Made by a program: the position numbers and the translations under genes. From Roseococcus pinisoli (lineage in GTDB: Bacteria; Pseudomonadota; Alphaproteobacteria; Acetobacterales; Acetobacteraceae), in the NCBI RefSeq assembly GCF_018413645.1, contig NZ_JAHCDA010000001.1, positions 1,240,001 to 1,304,000 of the forward strand: a stretch of DNA of 64,000 nucleotides. Direction: 5' to 3'. The notes under the pieces are model-generated. The model was not told the DNA's origin and did no database searches. It saw only the letters and a list, made by a program, of their open reading frames with translations. Positions 24,811-32,238 of the stretch are shown here, piece after piece. Numbering within the stretch: position 1 is the first letter of the stretch; each line of letters begins with the position of its first letter.

Positions 24811-25571
24811 CACGCCGCGCTCTTCCTGGGCTCGGCGCGGACTGCCTCGGCGAAATCCTGGGCCTCGCTGAGGTCCCAGCCGAACCAGGCCACCAGGTCG
24901 AGCGCGCCGCGGCCCTGCTGGATCATCTGGCGCGCCTCGGCCTTGTCCTCCTCGGGGATGGTGGACGGCTTGGCGGGCGCCGGCTTGGCTGCGGGCGCCG
25001 TGGGAGGCTTGATGAGGCCCGCGTCCAGACGCAGCCGATACTTGACGCGCATCGCGCCGACGCTCGCGCAGGGCGGGCCCTCCAGCGCATTGACGCGCGC
25101 GAGCAGATCCTTGCCGTGCTGGCTGATGTTGTGGCCCTCGGCGTCGAGCAGCCGCAGGCGCTCGTCGGTCCAGGTGGAGGGCAGTCTGCCCCGGTTGCCC
25201 TTGCGCTCGAGCCGCGGGACGGCCGCGATGGCGGAGGCTGCGGCGCAGGCAGCGGCCTCTTGCCGATCCTCGTCCTCGGGCGCGGTGACGATGGCCTCCG
25301 CAACCGCGGCGGCGGCCCGGTCCAGCTCGTCCTCATCACGATCGGCCGCGACGTTGGCGCCGGCGACGCGCGGCAGCAGGCGGTCGATCCGGTCGAGTAG
25401 TGCCTGGTCAGTGCTCAGCTTCAGAGGCGCCCCCGCGCATCTGCTAAGCATGTGCAGGGTCAGTCGCGCCCTGGCCTCCCGAAGCATGCCGTGGGCCGCG
25501 TGCAGGCTCGTCTGCAGCTGCTCGACGTCGGTGAGGGCGCGCTCCAGCTGCGCCGCCAAGGAGGGCATCAT
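24810..25571 (-). CDS. Hypothetical protein, prophage early region
   Basis: A 253-residue protein of unknown function. The N-terminal 90 residues are helical, the middle is Ala-rich and acidic. A central block (LPSTWTDERLRLLDAEGHNI) looks like a small HTH or GcrA-like element, and a Pro/Lys linker precedes a C-terminal helical domain. ATG 25571 overlaps the upstream stop (ATGA). It may be a DNA-binding regulator; evidence is weak. Confidence 0.55.
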   Translation of the reverse strand: MMPSLAAQLERALTDVEQLQTSLHAAHGMLREARARLTLHMLSRCAGAPLKLSTDQALLDRIDRLLPRVAGANVAADRDEDELDRAAAAVAEAIVTAPEDEDRQEAAACAAASAIAAVPRLERKGNRGRLPSTWTDERLRLLDAEGHNISQHGKDLLARVNALEGPPCASVGAMRVKYRLRLDAGLIKPPTAPAAKPAPAKPSTIPEEDKAEARQMIQQGRGALDLVAWFGWDLSEAQDFAEAVRAEPRKSAA

Positions 25572-26086
25572 GGGTGCATGCTCCATTCGAGGAGATCGAG
25601 GCCCCAGGTGAGGGCGTAGGCGAGGCCGAGGGCGATGGCGCCCTGGGCGAGAGGCCGGCGACGCGGGCCGGAGCCAGGCGCGAGGTCGAGCAGGCTCGTC
25701 TGCACCGCGCGCCGCGTGGTCCCGCGGAAATGCGTGCAGCTGCGCTCATAGACCCGGACATAGGCGACGCGCGCGGCGTCGACCGTCGGGTGCAGGCTCT
25801 CCACGCGGCGCCAGCGCGGCACCAGCACCGGCCGGCCGTCGTCGGCGATGTTGTAGGCGCGGACCTCGCGATAGCCGTGCCGCTCGCGCTCACCGCGGCC
25901 CAGGCGCACCGGCTGCACGCCGCGCGACGTGATCAGGTAGCGCAGCTCGCCGAGGTCATCCTCGATGGCGGTCGGGGGCGCGGGCGCCGGGAAGGCGATG
26001 GCAGGCGGCGGCGCGATGCGGCCGGCGGGCCAGGCCAGCAGCCGCAGCGCGAGCGCCATGCGGGGCAGAACGGCCGCGCCGATCAT
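25568..26086 (-). CDS. Hypothetical membrane-associated protein
   Basis: A 172-residue protein with hydrophobic segments at the N-terminus (about 3-30) and C-terminus (about 150-168, IALGLAYALTWGLDLLEW), so it is probably membrane-attached. The middle is basic, with no recognised motif. It overlaps both neighbours by 4 bp in the leftward operon. Confidence 0.5.
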   Translation of the reverse strand: MIGAAVLPRMALALRLLAWPAGRIAPPPAIAFPAPAPPTAIEDDLGELRYLITSRGVQPVRLGRGERERHGYREVRAYNIADDGRPVLVPRWRRVESLHPTVDAARVAYVRVYERSCTHFRGTTRRAVQTSLLDLAPGSGPRRRPLAQGAIALGLAYALTWGLDLLEWSMHP

Positions 26087-26478
26087 GCTCCACGCTCCTG
26101 CGCGGCGGCCGCGGCCTCGATGGCGTTGAGGAGCGGCGACCAGCCCCAGGCGCGGCAGGAGCCGGGTAGTGCCGCGCGCAGCATGCCGACCGAACCGGCG
26201 GTGACCGGGCAGACGCGCAGCAGCGCCGCGGCCTGCAGCTGGCCCGGCACGCCGCAGGCCTTGGCGCGCAGGCGGAGCCGCGCTTCGCTGCTGCGCAGGC
26301 GCCGCAGGTCGGCGTTGGAGGGGGCCTCTCGGATCGCCTCGGCCATGGCGTCAGCCGCGACAAGGAGATCGTCCGGCGTGAGGCCCGGCATGCCGAGGAT
26401 GCGCTCGGCCAGGCGCTCGAGGTCCGTCGTGGTCGGCGGGAGGTCGAGCGCGGGGCGGGCTGCGTTGGCGGCGCTCAC
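26083..26478 (-). CDS. Hypothetical protein, prophage early region
   Basis: A 131-residue helical protein of unknown function starting at a GTG that overlaps the upstream stop (GTGA). It contains LERLAERILGMPGLTPDDLL and a basic helix (RRLRSSEARLRLRAKACG). The overlap pattern supports coding; the open frame continues upstream but is Arg-rich there. Confidence 0.5.
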   Translation of the reverse strand: MSAANAARPALDLPPTTTDLERLAERILGMPGLTPDDLLVAADAMAEAIREAPSNADLRRLRSSEARLRLRAKACGVPGQLQAAALLRVCPVTAGSVGMLRAALPGSCRAWGWSPLLNAIEAAAAAQERGA

Positions 26479-26609
26479 GCGAAGAGCTCCCACACGCGGA
26501 GCGCCCACACGATGAGGACCAGCGCGGCGATGTCGGTGAGCCACGCGACAACGGAGATCCAGCGCGGCAGGTCGCCCTGGTCGGCGCAGGTCAAGGGGAG
26601 CTGGCCCAT
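26475..26609 (-). CDS. Small single-span membrane protein
   Basis: A 44-residue protein with one transmembrane helix (WISVVAWLTDIAALVLIVWA) and a short polar N-terminus. ATG 26609 forms a TGATG junction with the upstream stop, and its own stop overlaps the next GTG. Function unknown. Confidence 0.5.
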   Translation of the reverse strand: MGQLPLTCADQGDLPRWISVVAWLTDIAALVLIVWALRVWELFA

Positions 26610-26809
26610 CAGGCGGCCCGCCGCACCGGGGCCGGCACCCGATCGAGAGAAACGATCTCCCAATTGCCAGGCCCGCCGCCGCTCGTCCGGTGGGCATCGA
26701 TGCGCGCCAGGCGCTCGGCCTGCTCGGTGTCATCGGCCGAGAGGGCCAGTGAAGAGTGGGTCAGATCACCCAGGCGCAGGGCGACGTCGTAGTGCTGCTT
26801 GCTGGCCAT
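26609..26809 (-). CDS. Hypothetical protein, first gene of leftward early operon
   Basis: A 66-residue protein of unknown function (SKQHYDVALRLGDLTHSSLA). It is the promoter-proximal gene of the leftward run that ends with int. The region just upstream (26838-26891) holds two repressor-type operators. Start ATG 26809 is preferred; ATG 26821 is possible. Confidence 0.55.
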   Translation of the reverse strand: MASKQHYDVALRLGDLTHSSLALSADDTEQAERLARIDAHRTSGGGPGNWEIVSLDRVPAPVRRAA

Positions 26810-26837
26810 GCGGCCCTCCATCGGCGTGTGCGATGGA

Positions 26838-26891
26838 GGTTGCATTGGATGCATCCTAAGCGCAAGAGAAAAAGGTGCATACAACGCACCT
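26838..26891. promoter_or_regulatory. Two 19-bp operators at the leftward early promoter
   Basis: GGTTGCATTGGATGCATCC (26838-26856) and AGGTGCATACAACGCACCT (26873-26891, perfect AGGTGC/GCACCT arms) are near-palindromes of the same length and pattern as the sites at cI/cro. A related half-site GGGTGC is at 26925-26930, overlapping the start region of the rightward gene at 26935. The region lies between divergent genes. The repressor identity is inferred. Confidence 0.65.
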
Positions 26892-26934
26892 TATGTCATG
26901 TAGAAGTTTGTAACTTAGGGCAGAGGGTGCATTG

Positions 26935-27219
26935 ATGGCGGATGTTGAAGCGAGGTTGGATGCAATCGAGGCGAAGCTCGGTCGTGCCTTGGAGTGGATG
27001 GAATTTCTGGCGAAGAGGGCGGGCCTCCCTCAGATGGAGGACGCGGCCCATGTCCGCCCCGAGTTTACGGAGCGCCAACTGATCATCGCGCTATTAACGG
27101 CCGTTGGTCAGATCCACGAGCGCACGACCGGCGAGATCATGCGCATCCGCATCCCAACGGGCGCAGGCGGCCGCCTGAGTTTTTCCAGCGATGGGTCGTA
27201 CGTGCCTTCTCGGGACTAG
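26935..27219 (+). CDS. Hypothetical coiled-coil protein
   Basis: A 94-residue protein with an N-terminal coiled coil (EARLDAIEAKLGRALEWMEF). It is divergent from the leftward early operon, and a repressor half-site lies immediately upstream of its ATG. It converges on the gene behind cI with a 4-bp overlap. Function unknown. Confidence 0.55.
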   Translation: MADVEARLDAIEAKLGRALEWMEFLAKRAGLPQMEDAAHVRPEFTERQLIIALLTAVGQIHERTTGEIMRIRIPTGAGGRLSFSSDGSYVPSRD

Positions 27220-27581
27220 TACCGCGAGCGCTGGCGCTGGCGGCGCGTTTTGACAGCACCAGGCGCCTCAACACCATCCCGGTCAGGCGGCGGGATGGCC
27301 TTCCATGCGTCGCTCATGGCCGTATGCGCGGCATGGTAGGCTTCCGATATATGCAGGACTTCGTCGATCGGGGGCCAGGAATCACGTTCGATCTGGCAAT
27401 CGTAGAAATTGGACGTGCTCGGTGCCCGTTCTTCACCTGGATTGATGACTGTGATTTTTGTGTGCAGGCGTTCCAGAGCTTCGCCAATCTTTTTGATGCT
27501 CTCGCCGCTCGCCTCAGCCTTTTCCGCAGCCTTCAGGTAGGCGGCCCGCGCCCTCAGGTAAGTCTCGACTTCGCCCGTCAT
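27216..27581 (-). CDS. Hypothetical protein co-transcribed with cI
   Basis: A 121-residue, largely helical, charged protein (RAAYLKAAEKAEASGESIKK). It begins one base after the cI stop, so it should be made with the repressor in the lysogen. Genes in this place often alter host traits or exclude other phages. Nothing in this sequence identifies the mechanism. Confidence 0.6.
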   Translation of the reverse strand: MTGEVETYLRARAAYLKAAEKAEASGESIKKIGEALERLHTKITVINPGEERAPSTSNFYDCQIERDSWPPIDEVLHISEAYHAAHTAMSDAWKAIPPPDRDGVEAPGAVKTRRQRQRSRY

Positions 27582-27582
27582 G

Positions 27583-28143
27583 TCAGCCCCTCTTCACCCA
27601 ACGCACGATCGCGGCGCTTTGCAGGTAAACATTCTGCTCCGCCTCTTGTGTTTCGTAGCTCAATAGTTGAACGGCTGAGCCAGCGCCAGGCAGGACTTTC
27701 TTAACCAGCCGACGCCCATCGATGGTTAGCACGACGCAGTCCTTGTTCAGGATCTCTCGGCTGGTCACTGGCTGCACATCGCAAATCAAAACGTCGCCAT
27801 CCCGGTAGGCGGGCACCATGGATGTGCCCCTCACGCGCACCGCGAAGGGCTCGATCAGGCCAGGGGGTGTGTCGACGACTTCTCGGTCGTCTTCGACCGG
27901 GATAACGACGGCCCCTGCTCCCACGTAACCAATGAGAGGCGCGACCGATCCGGATAAGGCGCCGAGGATTTCGTCCTCAGTTCGGTAGCCCATCGCACCG
28001 AAGATAGCGATCGCCCCTTCGTTGAAGAGCGGGATATCGCCTTTTTCGTAGCGGTACACGCTGCTCTTATCGAGACCGCTGTCGCGGATCACCTCGGCCT
28101 GCTTGAGGCCGGCCTTCACCCGAATTTGGCGAATAGAATTCAT
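27583..28143 (-). CDS. CI-type prophage repressor with S24 self-cleavage domain
   Basis: A 186-residue repressor maintaining lysogeny. It has an N-terminal XRE helix-turn-helix (about 5-60, KQAEVIRDSGLDKSSVYRYE) and a C-terminal LexA/CI peptidase domain: cleavage site Ala76-Gly77 (YVGAGAVV), nucleophile Ser108 (RGTSMVPAYRDGD) and general base near Lys148 (RRLVKKV). RecA-stimulated self-cleavage, hence SOS induction, is expected. It is divergent from the cro-like gene with 92 bp of operator DNA between them. Confidence 0.92.
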   Translation of the reverse strand: MNSIRQIRVKAGLKQAEVIRDSGLDKSSVYRYEKGDIPLFNEGAIAIFGAMGYRTEDEILGALSGSVAPLIGYVGAGAVVIPVEDDREVVDTPPGLIEPFAVRVRGTSMVPAYRDGDVLICDVQPVTSREILNKDCVVLTIDGRRLVKKVLPGAGSAVQLLSYETQEAEQNVYLQSAAIVRWVKRG

Positions 28144-28150
28144 GCCGCAT

Positions 28151-28228
28151 TGTTGCATTTGCCGCACCCAATTGCGGCGGCCTTCAATGCAACCTGACTC
28201 TTGCGTTTAGGGTGCATTGTGTGCAACC
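28151..28228. promoter_or_regulatory. Immunity-region operators between cI and cro-like genes
   Basis: Two 19-bp sites face each other: TGTTGCATTTGCCGCACCC (28151-28169; reverse complement begins GGGTGCGG) and GGGTGCATTGTGTGCAACC (28210-28228). A half-site TGCAACC lies at 28188-28194. They match the pattern at 26838-26891 (GGxTGCA, about 5-bp centre, TGCAxCC), the arrangement expected for CI/Cro control of divergent promoters. Confidence 0.7.
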
Positions 28229-28235
28229 TATCTCC

Positions 28236-28472
28236 ATGACCCTCGCCGATTACCTGGCCAATCATCGAGAGACTCGCATGGCCTTCGCCGCAAGGGTGGG
28301 CGTCGCTTCGTCCACCATCAGCCGACTTTGCCGGGGCGAAACCGCGCCGGAGGCCTCTTTGGTCGCGGCTATCGTCCGTGCGACTGGCGGGGAAGTGTTG
28401 CCCAACGACCTCTTCCCCGCGGCGATGGCACAGATCTCGCTGGCAGTTGCCCAGCCCAACGAGCCGGCGTGA
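28236..28472 (+). CDS. Cro-like / YdaS-type DNA-binding protein
   Basis: A 78-residue helix-turn-helix protein (MAFAARVGVASSTISRLCRG) opposite cI, first gene of the rightward early arm. Size, position and operators just upstream fit Cro. A few residues after the HTH (GGEVLPNDLFP) resemble YdaS/Cro-like proteins of other proteobacterial prophages. Start ATG 28236. Confidence 0.82.
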   Translation: MTLADYLANHRETRMAFAARVGVASSTISRLCRGETAPEASLVAAIVRATGGEVLPNDLFPAAMAQISLAVAQPNEPA

Positions 28473-28477
28473 TGCGC

Positions 28478-28756
28478 CTATCCAGGCTTGCGCTGCACGA
28501 TGCGCGCCAAACCGCAGGCCGGGCAACGCCACGTCTCGTCCATCTGACCAAAGACGCCGAAGTGTCGGCTTGGCACCTCGCCCTCCCACTTCATCTGCGT
28601 CCCATCCACCGGGCACACAGTCTCCGGATTGGTGGGGCTCGCCTCCAGCGCAGACAGCCGTTTCTCGAGCGCCTCGATGCGCGCGGGGGCTTCTTTCAGG
28701 GCCTTCCAGGTAGGCCAGCGATCGAGGACCGCAAGAATGTCGGATAGTCCCAGCAC
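28478..28756 (-). CDS. Small zinc-ribbon protein
   Basis: A 92-residue protein with an N-terminal helix/coiled coil and a C-terminal zinc ribbon (CPVDG ... CPACGLARI). A GTG start at 28756 follows GGGAGAG. It faces the cro-like gene and overlaps the start of the divergent 28737 gene by 20 bp. Function unknown. Confidence 0.55.
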   Translation of the reverse strand: MLGLSDILAVLDRWPTWKALKEAPARIEALEKRLSALEASPTNPETVCPVDGTQMKWEGEVPSRHFGVFGQMDETWRCPACGLARIVQRKPG

Positions 28757-28967
28757 GTCTATATCTCTCCCTCATTTCGACCTTCGCCCCGGCAGCGTCA
28801 CCATCGGCGCACTCTCGTTCACCACGATTGAGGTTGCGACGAGACCTGATGGATCGAAGGTTATGACCATCCTGCGGGACGGTCGGGTTGAATTCCAGCA
28901 GAGCCTTTCGGGGCCTGCGGCGAATCACCTTGCTCATCAACTGATCCAGCCCAGCGAGGCCGCATGA
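28737..28967 (+). CDS. Hypothetical protein
   Basis: A 76-residue protein with a beta-rich pattern (SVTIGALSFTTIEVATRPDG, VMTILRDGRVEFQQ) that reads as real coding sequence. Start ATG 28737 overlaps the divergent gene by 20 bp. Function unknown. Confidence 0.5.
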   Translation: MSDSPSTSISLPHFDLRPGSVTIGALSFTTIEVATRPDGSKVMTILRDGRVEFQQSLSGPAANHLAHQLIQPSEAA

Positions 28968-28987
28968 TGGCTGGCCGGCTCCTTGCC

Positions 28988-29266
28988 TCAGTGTGTCGTC
29001 TGGCGCTTCCAGCCACTGGCAACGGCGGCGGCAAAGGTCGCCCTGCCGTCCCGGTCCATGCGGCGTCCTGTCTCCGCGCAGAATGCCTGCAGCTCCTCGA
29101 GTTTGATCTCGACGCGGACAAGGCTGCTGGCGGGGAATTGCGACAGCTGCTTTTCGATGCGGGTTTTCCACTCGATCCATGTGATCGGGAGATTGTTGGC
29201 GTCGACCTGAGCTTTCCGAAACTCGGCATAGGTCGCCTCGGGCAACCAGGCGATGGCGATGGCCAT
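28988..29266 (-). CDS. Hypothetical protein
   Basis: A 92-residue protein starting MAIAIAWLPEATYAEFRKAQ, with a valine-rich strand (SLVRVEIKLEELQAFC) and a polar C-terminus. ATG 29266 follows a good CGAGGA. It belongs to a type of small cytoplasmic protein common in proteobacteria and phages without known function. It is leftward amid rightward genes. Confidence 0.6.
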   Translation of the reverse strand: MAIAIAWLPEATYAEFRKAQVDANNLPITWIEWKTRIEKQLSQFPASSLVRVEIKLEELQAFCAETGRRMDRDGRATFAAAVASGWKRQTTH

Positions 29267-29324
29267 AGGTGTTCCTCGTCCTCTGACTTGGAGGCTGAGC
29301 CTGCCACATCTGGAGGCATGCATC

Positions 29325-29414
29325 ATGCGTGATCGCCATGCGCAGACCCTGACGCACCTGCAGGTCCTCCGCACCTTGAACCCTACAACGCGTCCTGGAG
29401 GGCCTCGCTCATGA
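29325..29414 (+). CDS. Possible 29-aa leader peptide
   Basis: ATG 29325 opens a 29-codon frame (MRDRHAQTLTHLQVLRTLNP at its start) whose TGA overlaps the ATG of the next gene. A GGAGG lies about 9 bp upstream. The coupling suggests a translated leader for the 29411 gene, but the frame is short and could be chance. Confidence 0.35.
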   Translation: MRDRHAQTLTHLQVLRTLNPTTRPGGPRS

Positions 29415-29884
29415 GCGGCCACGTTGAGCTCACGCCGCAACAGCGGATCTTCAAGGCCCTGACCCTGCAGCTCGTCCAGCTCTGCGGCGGGTTCGAGGCT
29501 GCCGCCGCCATCCCCGGCGTGCGCGTCAGCTGGCAGCAGCTGCAGAATTACACCTCCATGGAGAAGCCACTTGTCGCGCCGGTCGACGTGATCGCGGCGC
29601 TCGAGATGGTGGCCGGCAAGCCTCTCGTCACGGCCGAGCTCGCGCGCCTCTCTGGGCACGGCCTGATCCGGCGCGTCGCCATGGCGGTGGGTGAGTTGGC
29701 GGGCCGTATGGCCAAGATCGGCAAGGAGTGCGGCGAGGCCTTCGCGGCCTGGGCCGAGGCCATGGCCGACGGCAAGCTGACGCGCGAGGAGATGGTGCAT
29801 CTCGCCCACGAGCTTGGCGATATCGAGACGGCCGCGGTCGAGGCCCAGGGCGCCGTCCAGAAGATGCTGAGCGACCTGGAATGA
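29411..29884 (+). CDS. Phage regulatory protein, CII-like (tentative)
   Basis: A 157-residue helical protein. Its N-terminal part (TLQLVQLCGGFEAAAAIPGV, then a VSWQQLQNYTS segment) resembles CII-type phage regulators that recognise DNA through a lambda-repressor-like fold. The C-terminal half is an amphipathic helix bundle. Position after cro and before replication genes fits CII. It overlaps the next gene by ATGA. Assignment is by pattern only. Confidence 0.5.
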   Translation: MSGHVELTPQQRIFKALTLQLVQLCGGFEAAAAIPGVRVSWQQLQNYTSMEKPLVAPVDVIAALEMVAGKPLVTAELARLSGHGLIRRVAMAVGELAGRMAKIGKECGEAFAAWAEAMADGKLTREEMVHLAHELGDIETAAVEAQGAVQKMLSDLE

Positions 29885-30102
29885 CCCTCAAGCTCCTGGG
29901 CCTCGAGCAAGTCTATGCGCTGATCAAGTCGGCCTGCGCGGCCGCGGGCGGCCAGAAGGCCTGGGCGAGGCACTACGGCCTCGCTCCCTCCAGCATCACC
30001 GAGGTGCTCCACGGTCGCCGCGATCCCGGCCCCGGTCTGCTGCGCGCGCTCGGCCTCCAGCACGTCCCCCGATACGCAAAAGTGAGAATTCCGAACCGAT
30101 GA
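29881..30102 (+). CDS. Small helix-turn-helix protein
   Basis: A 73-residue protein with a clear HTH (GGQKAWARHYGLAPSSITEV, then LHGRRDPGPGLLRALGL) of the Cro/YdaS type. It is coupled by 4-bp overlaps to both the CII-like gene and dnaB. Its role may be a second switch regulator or a replication accessory. Confidence 0.65.
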   Translation: MTLKLLGLEQVYALIKSACAAAGGQKAWARHYGLAPSSITEVLHGRRDPGPGLLRALGLQHVPRYAKVRIPNR

Positions 30103-31610
30103 ATTTCCCGGCTCATTCCATCGTATCGCCGCTTCGGCTCCCGCCCGCCAACCTCGAGGCCGAGCAGGCTCTGCTCGGCGGGCTCCTGGCCAACAACAAG
30201 GCCTATGACCGGCTCGGGGGGCAGCTCGAGGCGCGCCATTTCGCCGATGAGGTGCATGGCAAGATCTTCGAGGTCATCCGCCTGCGGATCGAGAGCGGCC
30301 GTCTGGCGGATGCTGTCACCGTCAGCCAGGACTTCGAGGGCAACCATGAGCTCGATGACGCGGGTGGCCCGGCCTATGTCCGGCGGCTGCTCGGCTCGAT
30401 GGTCAGCATCATCGGCGTGGGCGAGTACGCCCGCGAGATCCGCGAGCTCTGGCTCCGGCGTGAGATCATCGACAAATGCGCGGCGGCGGCCGAGGCGGCG
30501 TTCAGCAACGACCCGCAGCTGAGCGCTCCGGCGATCCTGTCGGGCCTCGACAGCGATCTCGCCGACCTGTCGCGCGATGGCTCCGGTGGAGGAGAGGCGC
30601 GCGATAGCGCCACCGTGGCGCGTGAGGTGATGGAAAACTTCGACGCGGCCGCGGCCCGCAAGGGTGGTTTGGCGGGCATCACGACGGGCTACGCGGGCTT
30701 CGACCGCATGACCGGCGGCATGATGGGCGGCCAGCTCATCCTCTGCGGCGCGCGGCCGGCCATGGGCAAGACCGCTCTCTCGTTGGGCATTGCCACACGA
30801 TCGGCTGCGGCGGGCAGCCGCATCTTTTACGCTTCGGCGGAGATGCTGGCGAAGCAGGTGTTGGCCCGGGCCGTGGCCTCGGCATCGGGCCAGCCCATCA
30901 CGGCAGCTCTGCGCGCCGGATGCGAGGATGAGCAGGGCAACTGGCAGCCGCTTGCCCGGAGCGGCAATGAGGCCCGCGCGCTGGCCATGGCGGCGCGGCG
31001 GATCGGCGCGCTCCCCATCCATTGGGATGATAGCTCCCGCCAGACGGCGGCCTCCATCCGCCAGAAGGCCCGCCTGATGAAGCGGCGCGTGGGCCTCGAC
31101 GCCATTGTCGTCGACTATCTCGGGCGCATGCAGCCCAGCCAGCGCGCCAGTGGCTTCAAGAACCGGACCATCGAGATCGGTGAGCTTGCGCGCGACCTCA
31201 AGTATCTCGCGATGGAGTTGGAGGTCCCTGTCTTCCTGCTGTCGCAGCTCTCGCGCGGCGTGGAGACGCGGGACAGCAAGCGCCCGACGCTGAGTGACCT
31301 CCGCGATTCCGGCGAGATCGAGCAGGAGGCGGACATCGTCACCTTCCTCTACCGCGAGCACTACTACCTCCTGCAGGACAAGCCGGAGCGGAAGGCCAAG
31401 GAAGGCGCCGAGGCCTGGAATGAGCGCCTGGACGCCTGGGGCCGCGCCGTCGAGGCGGCGGAAGGCAAGGCCGAGCTGATCATCGCGAAGCAGCGCCAGG
31501 GGCCCGTGGGGCCCGTCCGGCTGCGCTTCGACGGGCCCAGCACCTGGTTTTTCAACGATCAGCCCCGGGATGAGGCGCGCGAGCCGGCCATTCCCGGCCT
31601 GCCGGAATAG
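30099..31610 (+). CDS. dnaB: Replicative DNA helicase (DnaB-type), prophage
   Basis: A hexameric 5'-3' helicase that would unwind the phage origin. The N-terminal domain starts with PPANLEAEQALLGGLL, and the RecA-like domain carries Walker A GARPAMGKTA (217-226). Later motifs include IVVDYLGRMQPS and FLLSQLSRGVETR, SDLRDSGEIEQEADIV. At 503 aa it is full-length. It overlaps the upstream HTH gene by 4 bp and heads a replication module with GapR and an initiator. Confidence 0.95.
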   Translation: MNFPAHSIVSPLRLPPANLEAEQALLGGLLANNKAYDRLGGQLEARHFADEVHGKIFEVIRLRIESGRLADAVTVSQDFEGNHELDDAGGPAYVRRLLGSMVSIIGVGEYAREIRELWLRREIIDKCAAAAEAAFSNDPQLSAPAILSGLDSDLADLSRDGSGGGEARDSATVAREVMENFDAAAARKGGLAGITTGYAGFDRMTGGMMGGQLILCGARPAMGKTALSLGIATRSAAAGSRIFYASAEMLAKQVLARAVASASGQPITAALRAGCEDEQGNWQPLARSGNEARALAMAARRIGALPIHWDDSSRQTAASIRQKARLMKRRVGLDAIVVDYLGRMQPSQRASGFKNRTIEIGELARDLKYLAMELEVPVFLLSQLSRGVETRDSKRPTLSDLRDSGEIEQEADIVTFLYREHYYLLQDKPERKAKEGAEAWNERLDAWGRAVEAAEGKAELIIAKQRQGPVGPVRLRFDGPSTWFFNDQPRDEAREPAIPGLPE

Positions 31611-31619
31611 GAGGCGAGC

Positions 31620-31889
31620 ATGGCGCGACCTAAGGCCTTGGCTGAGGGCGAGGATGTCGGCGGCATCGCCTCCGACCGGCTGCGCTCCCTCATCGAGCGC
31701 ATCGAGCGGCTGGAGGAGGAGCGCAAGGCCCTCGCCGACGACATCAAGGACATCTTCGCAGAGGCCAAATCCGCGGGCTTCGACGTGAAGGTGCTGCGCC
31801 AGGTGCTCCGCGTCCGGAAGATGGAGCCGGCCGAATTCGAGGAGCAGCAGACGCTGCTCGATCTCTACCTGCGCGCGCTGGGCATGTGA
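31620..31889 (+). CDS. gapR: GapR-family (DUF2312) nucleoid-associated protein, prophage
   Basis: An 89-residue relative of alphaproteobacterial GapR, which clamps overtwisted DNA ahead of moving forks and assists topoisomerases. Diagnostic segments are visible: LRSLIERIERLEEERKALAD, IKDIFAEAKSAGFDVKVLRQ and LLDLYLRALG. It lies 9 bp after phage dnaB, placing it in the replication module. Whether it aids phage forks or disturbs the host's is unknown. Confidence 0.88.
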   Translation: MARPKALAEGEDVGGIASDRLRSLIERIERLEEERKALADDIKDIFAEAKSAGFDVKVLRQVLRVRKMEPAEFEEQQTLLDLYLRALGM

Positions 31890-31893
31890 CGTC

Positions 31894-32211
31894 ATGACGC
31901 CCGCCGCCATGCGCCACGCGCCCGCCATCCTCCAGCACCTCGTCGAGGATCGGGAGATCGCCTCCCTGCCGCTCACCGTGGGCGCTGTGTGGCTCTATCT
32001 CGTCCTCGCCATGCTGGACCGGGCGCATACCGGGTACGGCCTCGTCGAAGACGCTGCGCGCCTCTCTGAGCAGGTGGTCTGTCATCGAGGTGAGATGGAG
32101 ACGGCCCTCGCGATGCTGCTGGAGCTCCGGCTGCTCGAGCGTGGCGTGGCTGATCCGTACCTGCGCAGCCCGTTCCTGATGCGCCTCCTCCGGCCTTCGG
32201 GCCGGCGCTGA
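31894..32211 (+). CDS. Hypothetical protein in replication module (winged-helix-like)
   Basis: A 105-residue protein with a winged-helix-like run (LPLTVGAVWLYLVLAMLDRA, DAARLSEQVVCHRGEME). It resembles in size the small wHTH partners of phage replication initiators. It starts 4 bp after gapR. No specific family was recognised. Confidence 0.55.
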   Translation: MTPAAMRHAPAILQHLVEDREIASLPLTVGAVWLYLVLAMLDRAHTGYGLVEDAARLSEQVVCHRGEMETALAMLLELRLLERGVADPYLRSPFLMRLLRPSGRR

Positions 32212-32238
32212 AAACCCAAGAAACCGAAAGTCGAACCG

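Noticed and set aside
28140-29357. 405-codon minus-strand frame over the cro-like region
   Set aside because: Arg/Gly-rich shadow covering at least three better-supported small genes with ribosome sites.
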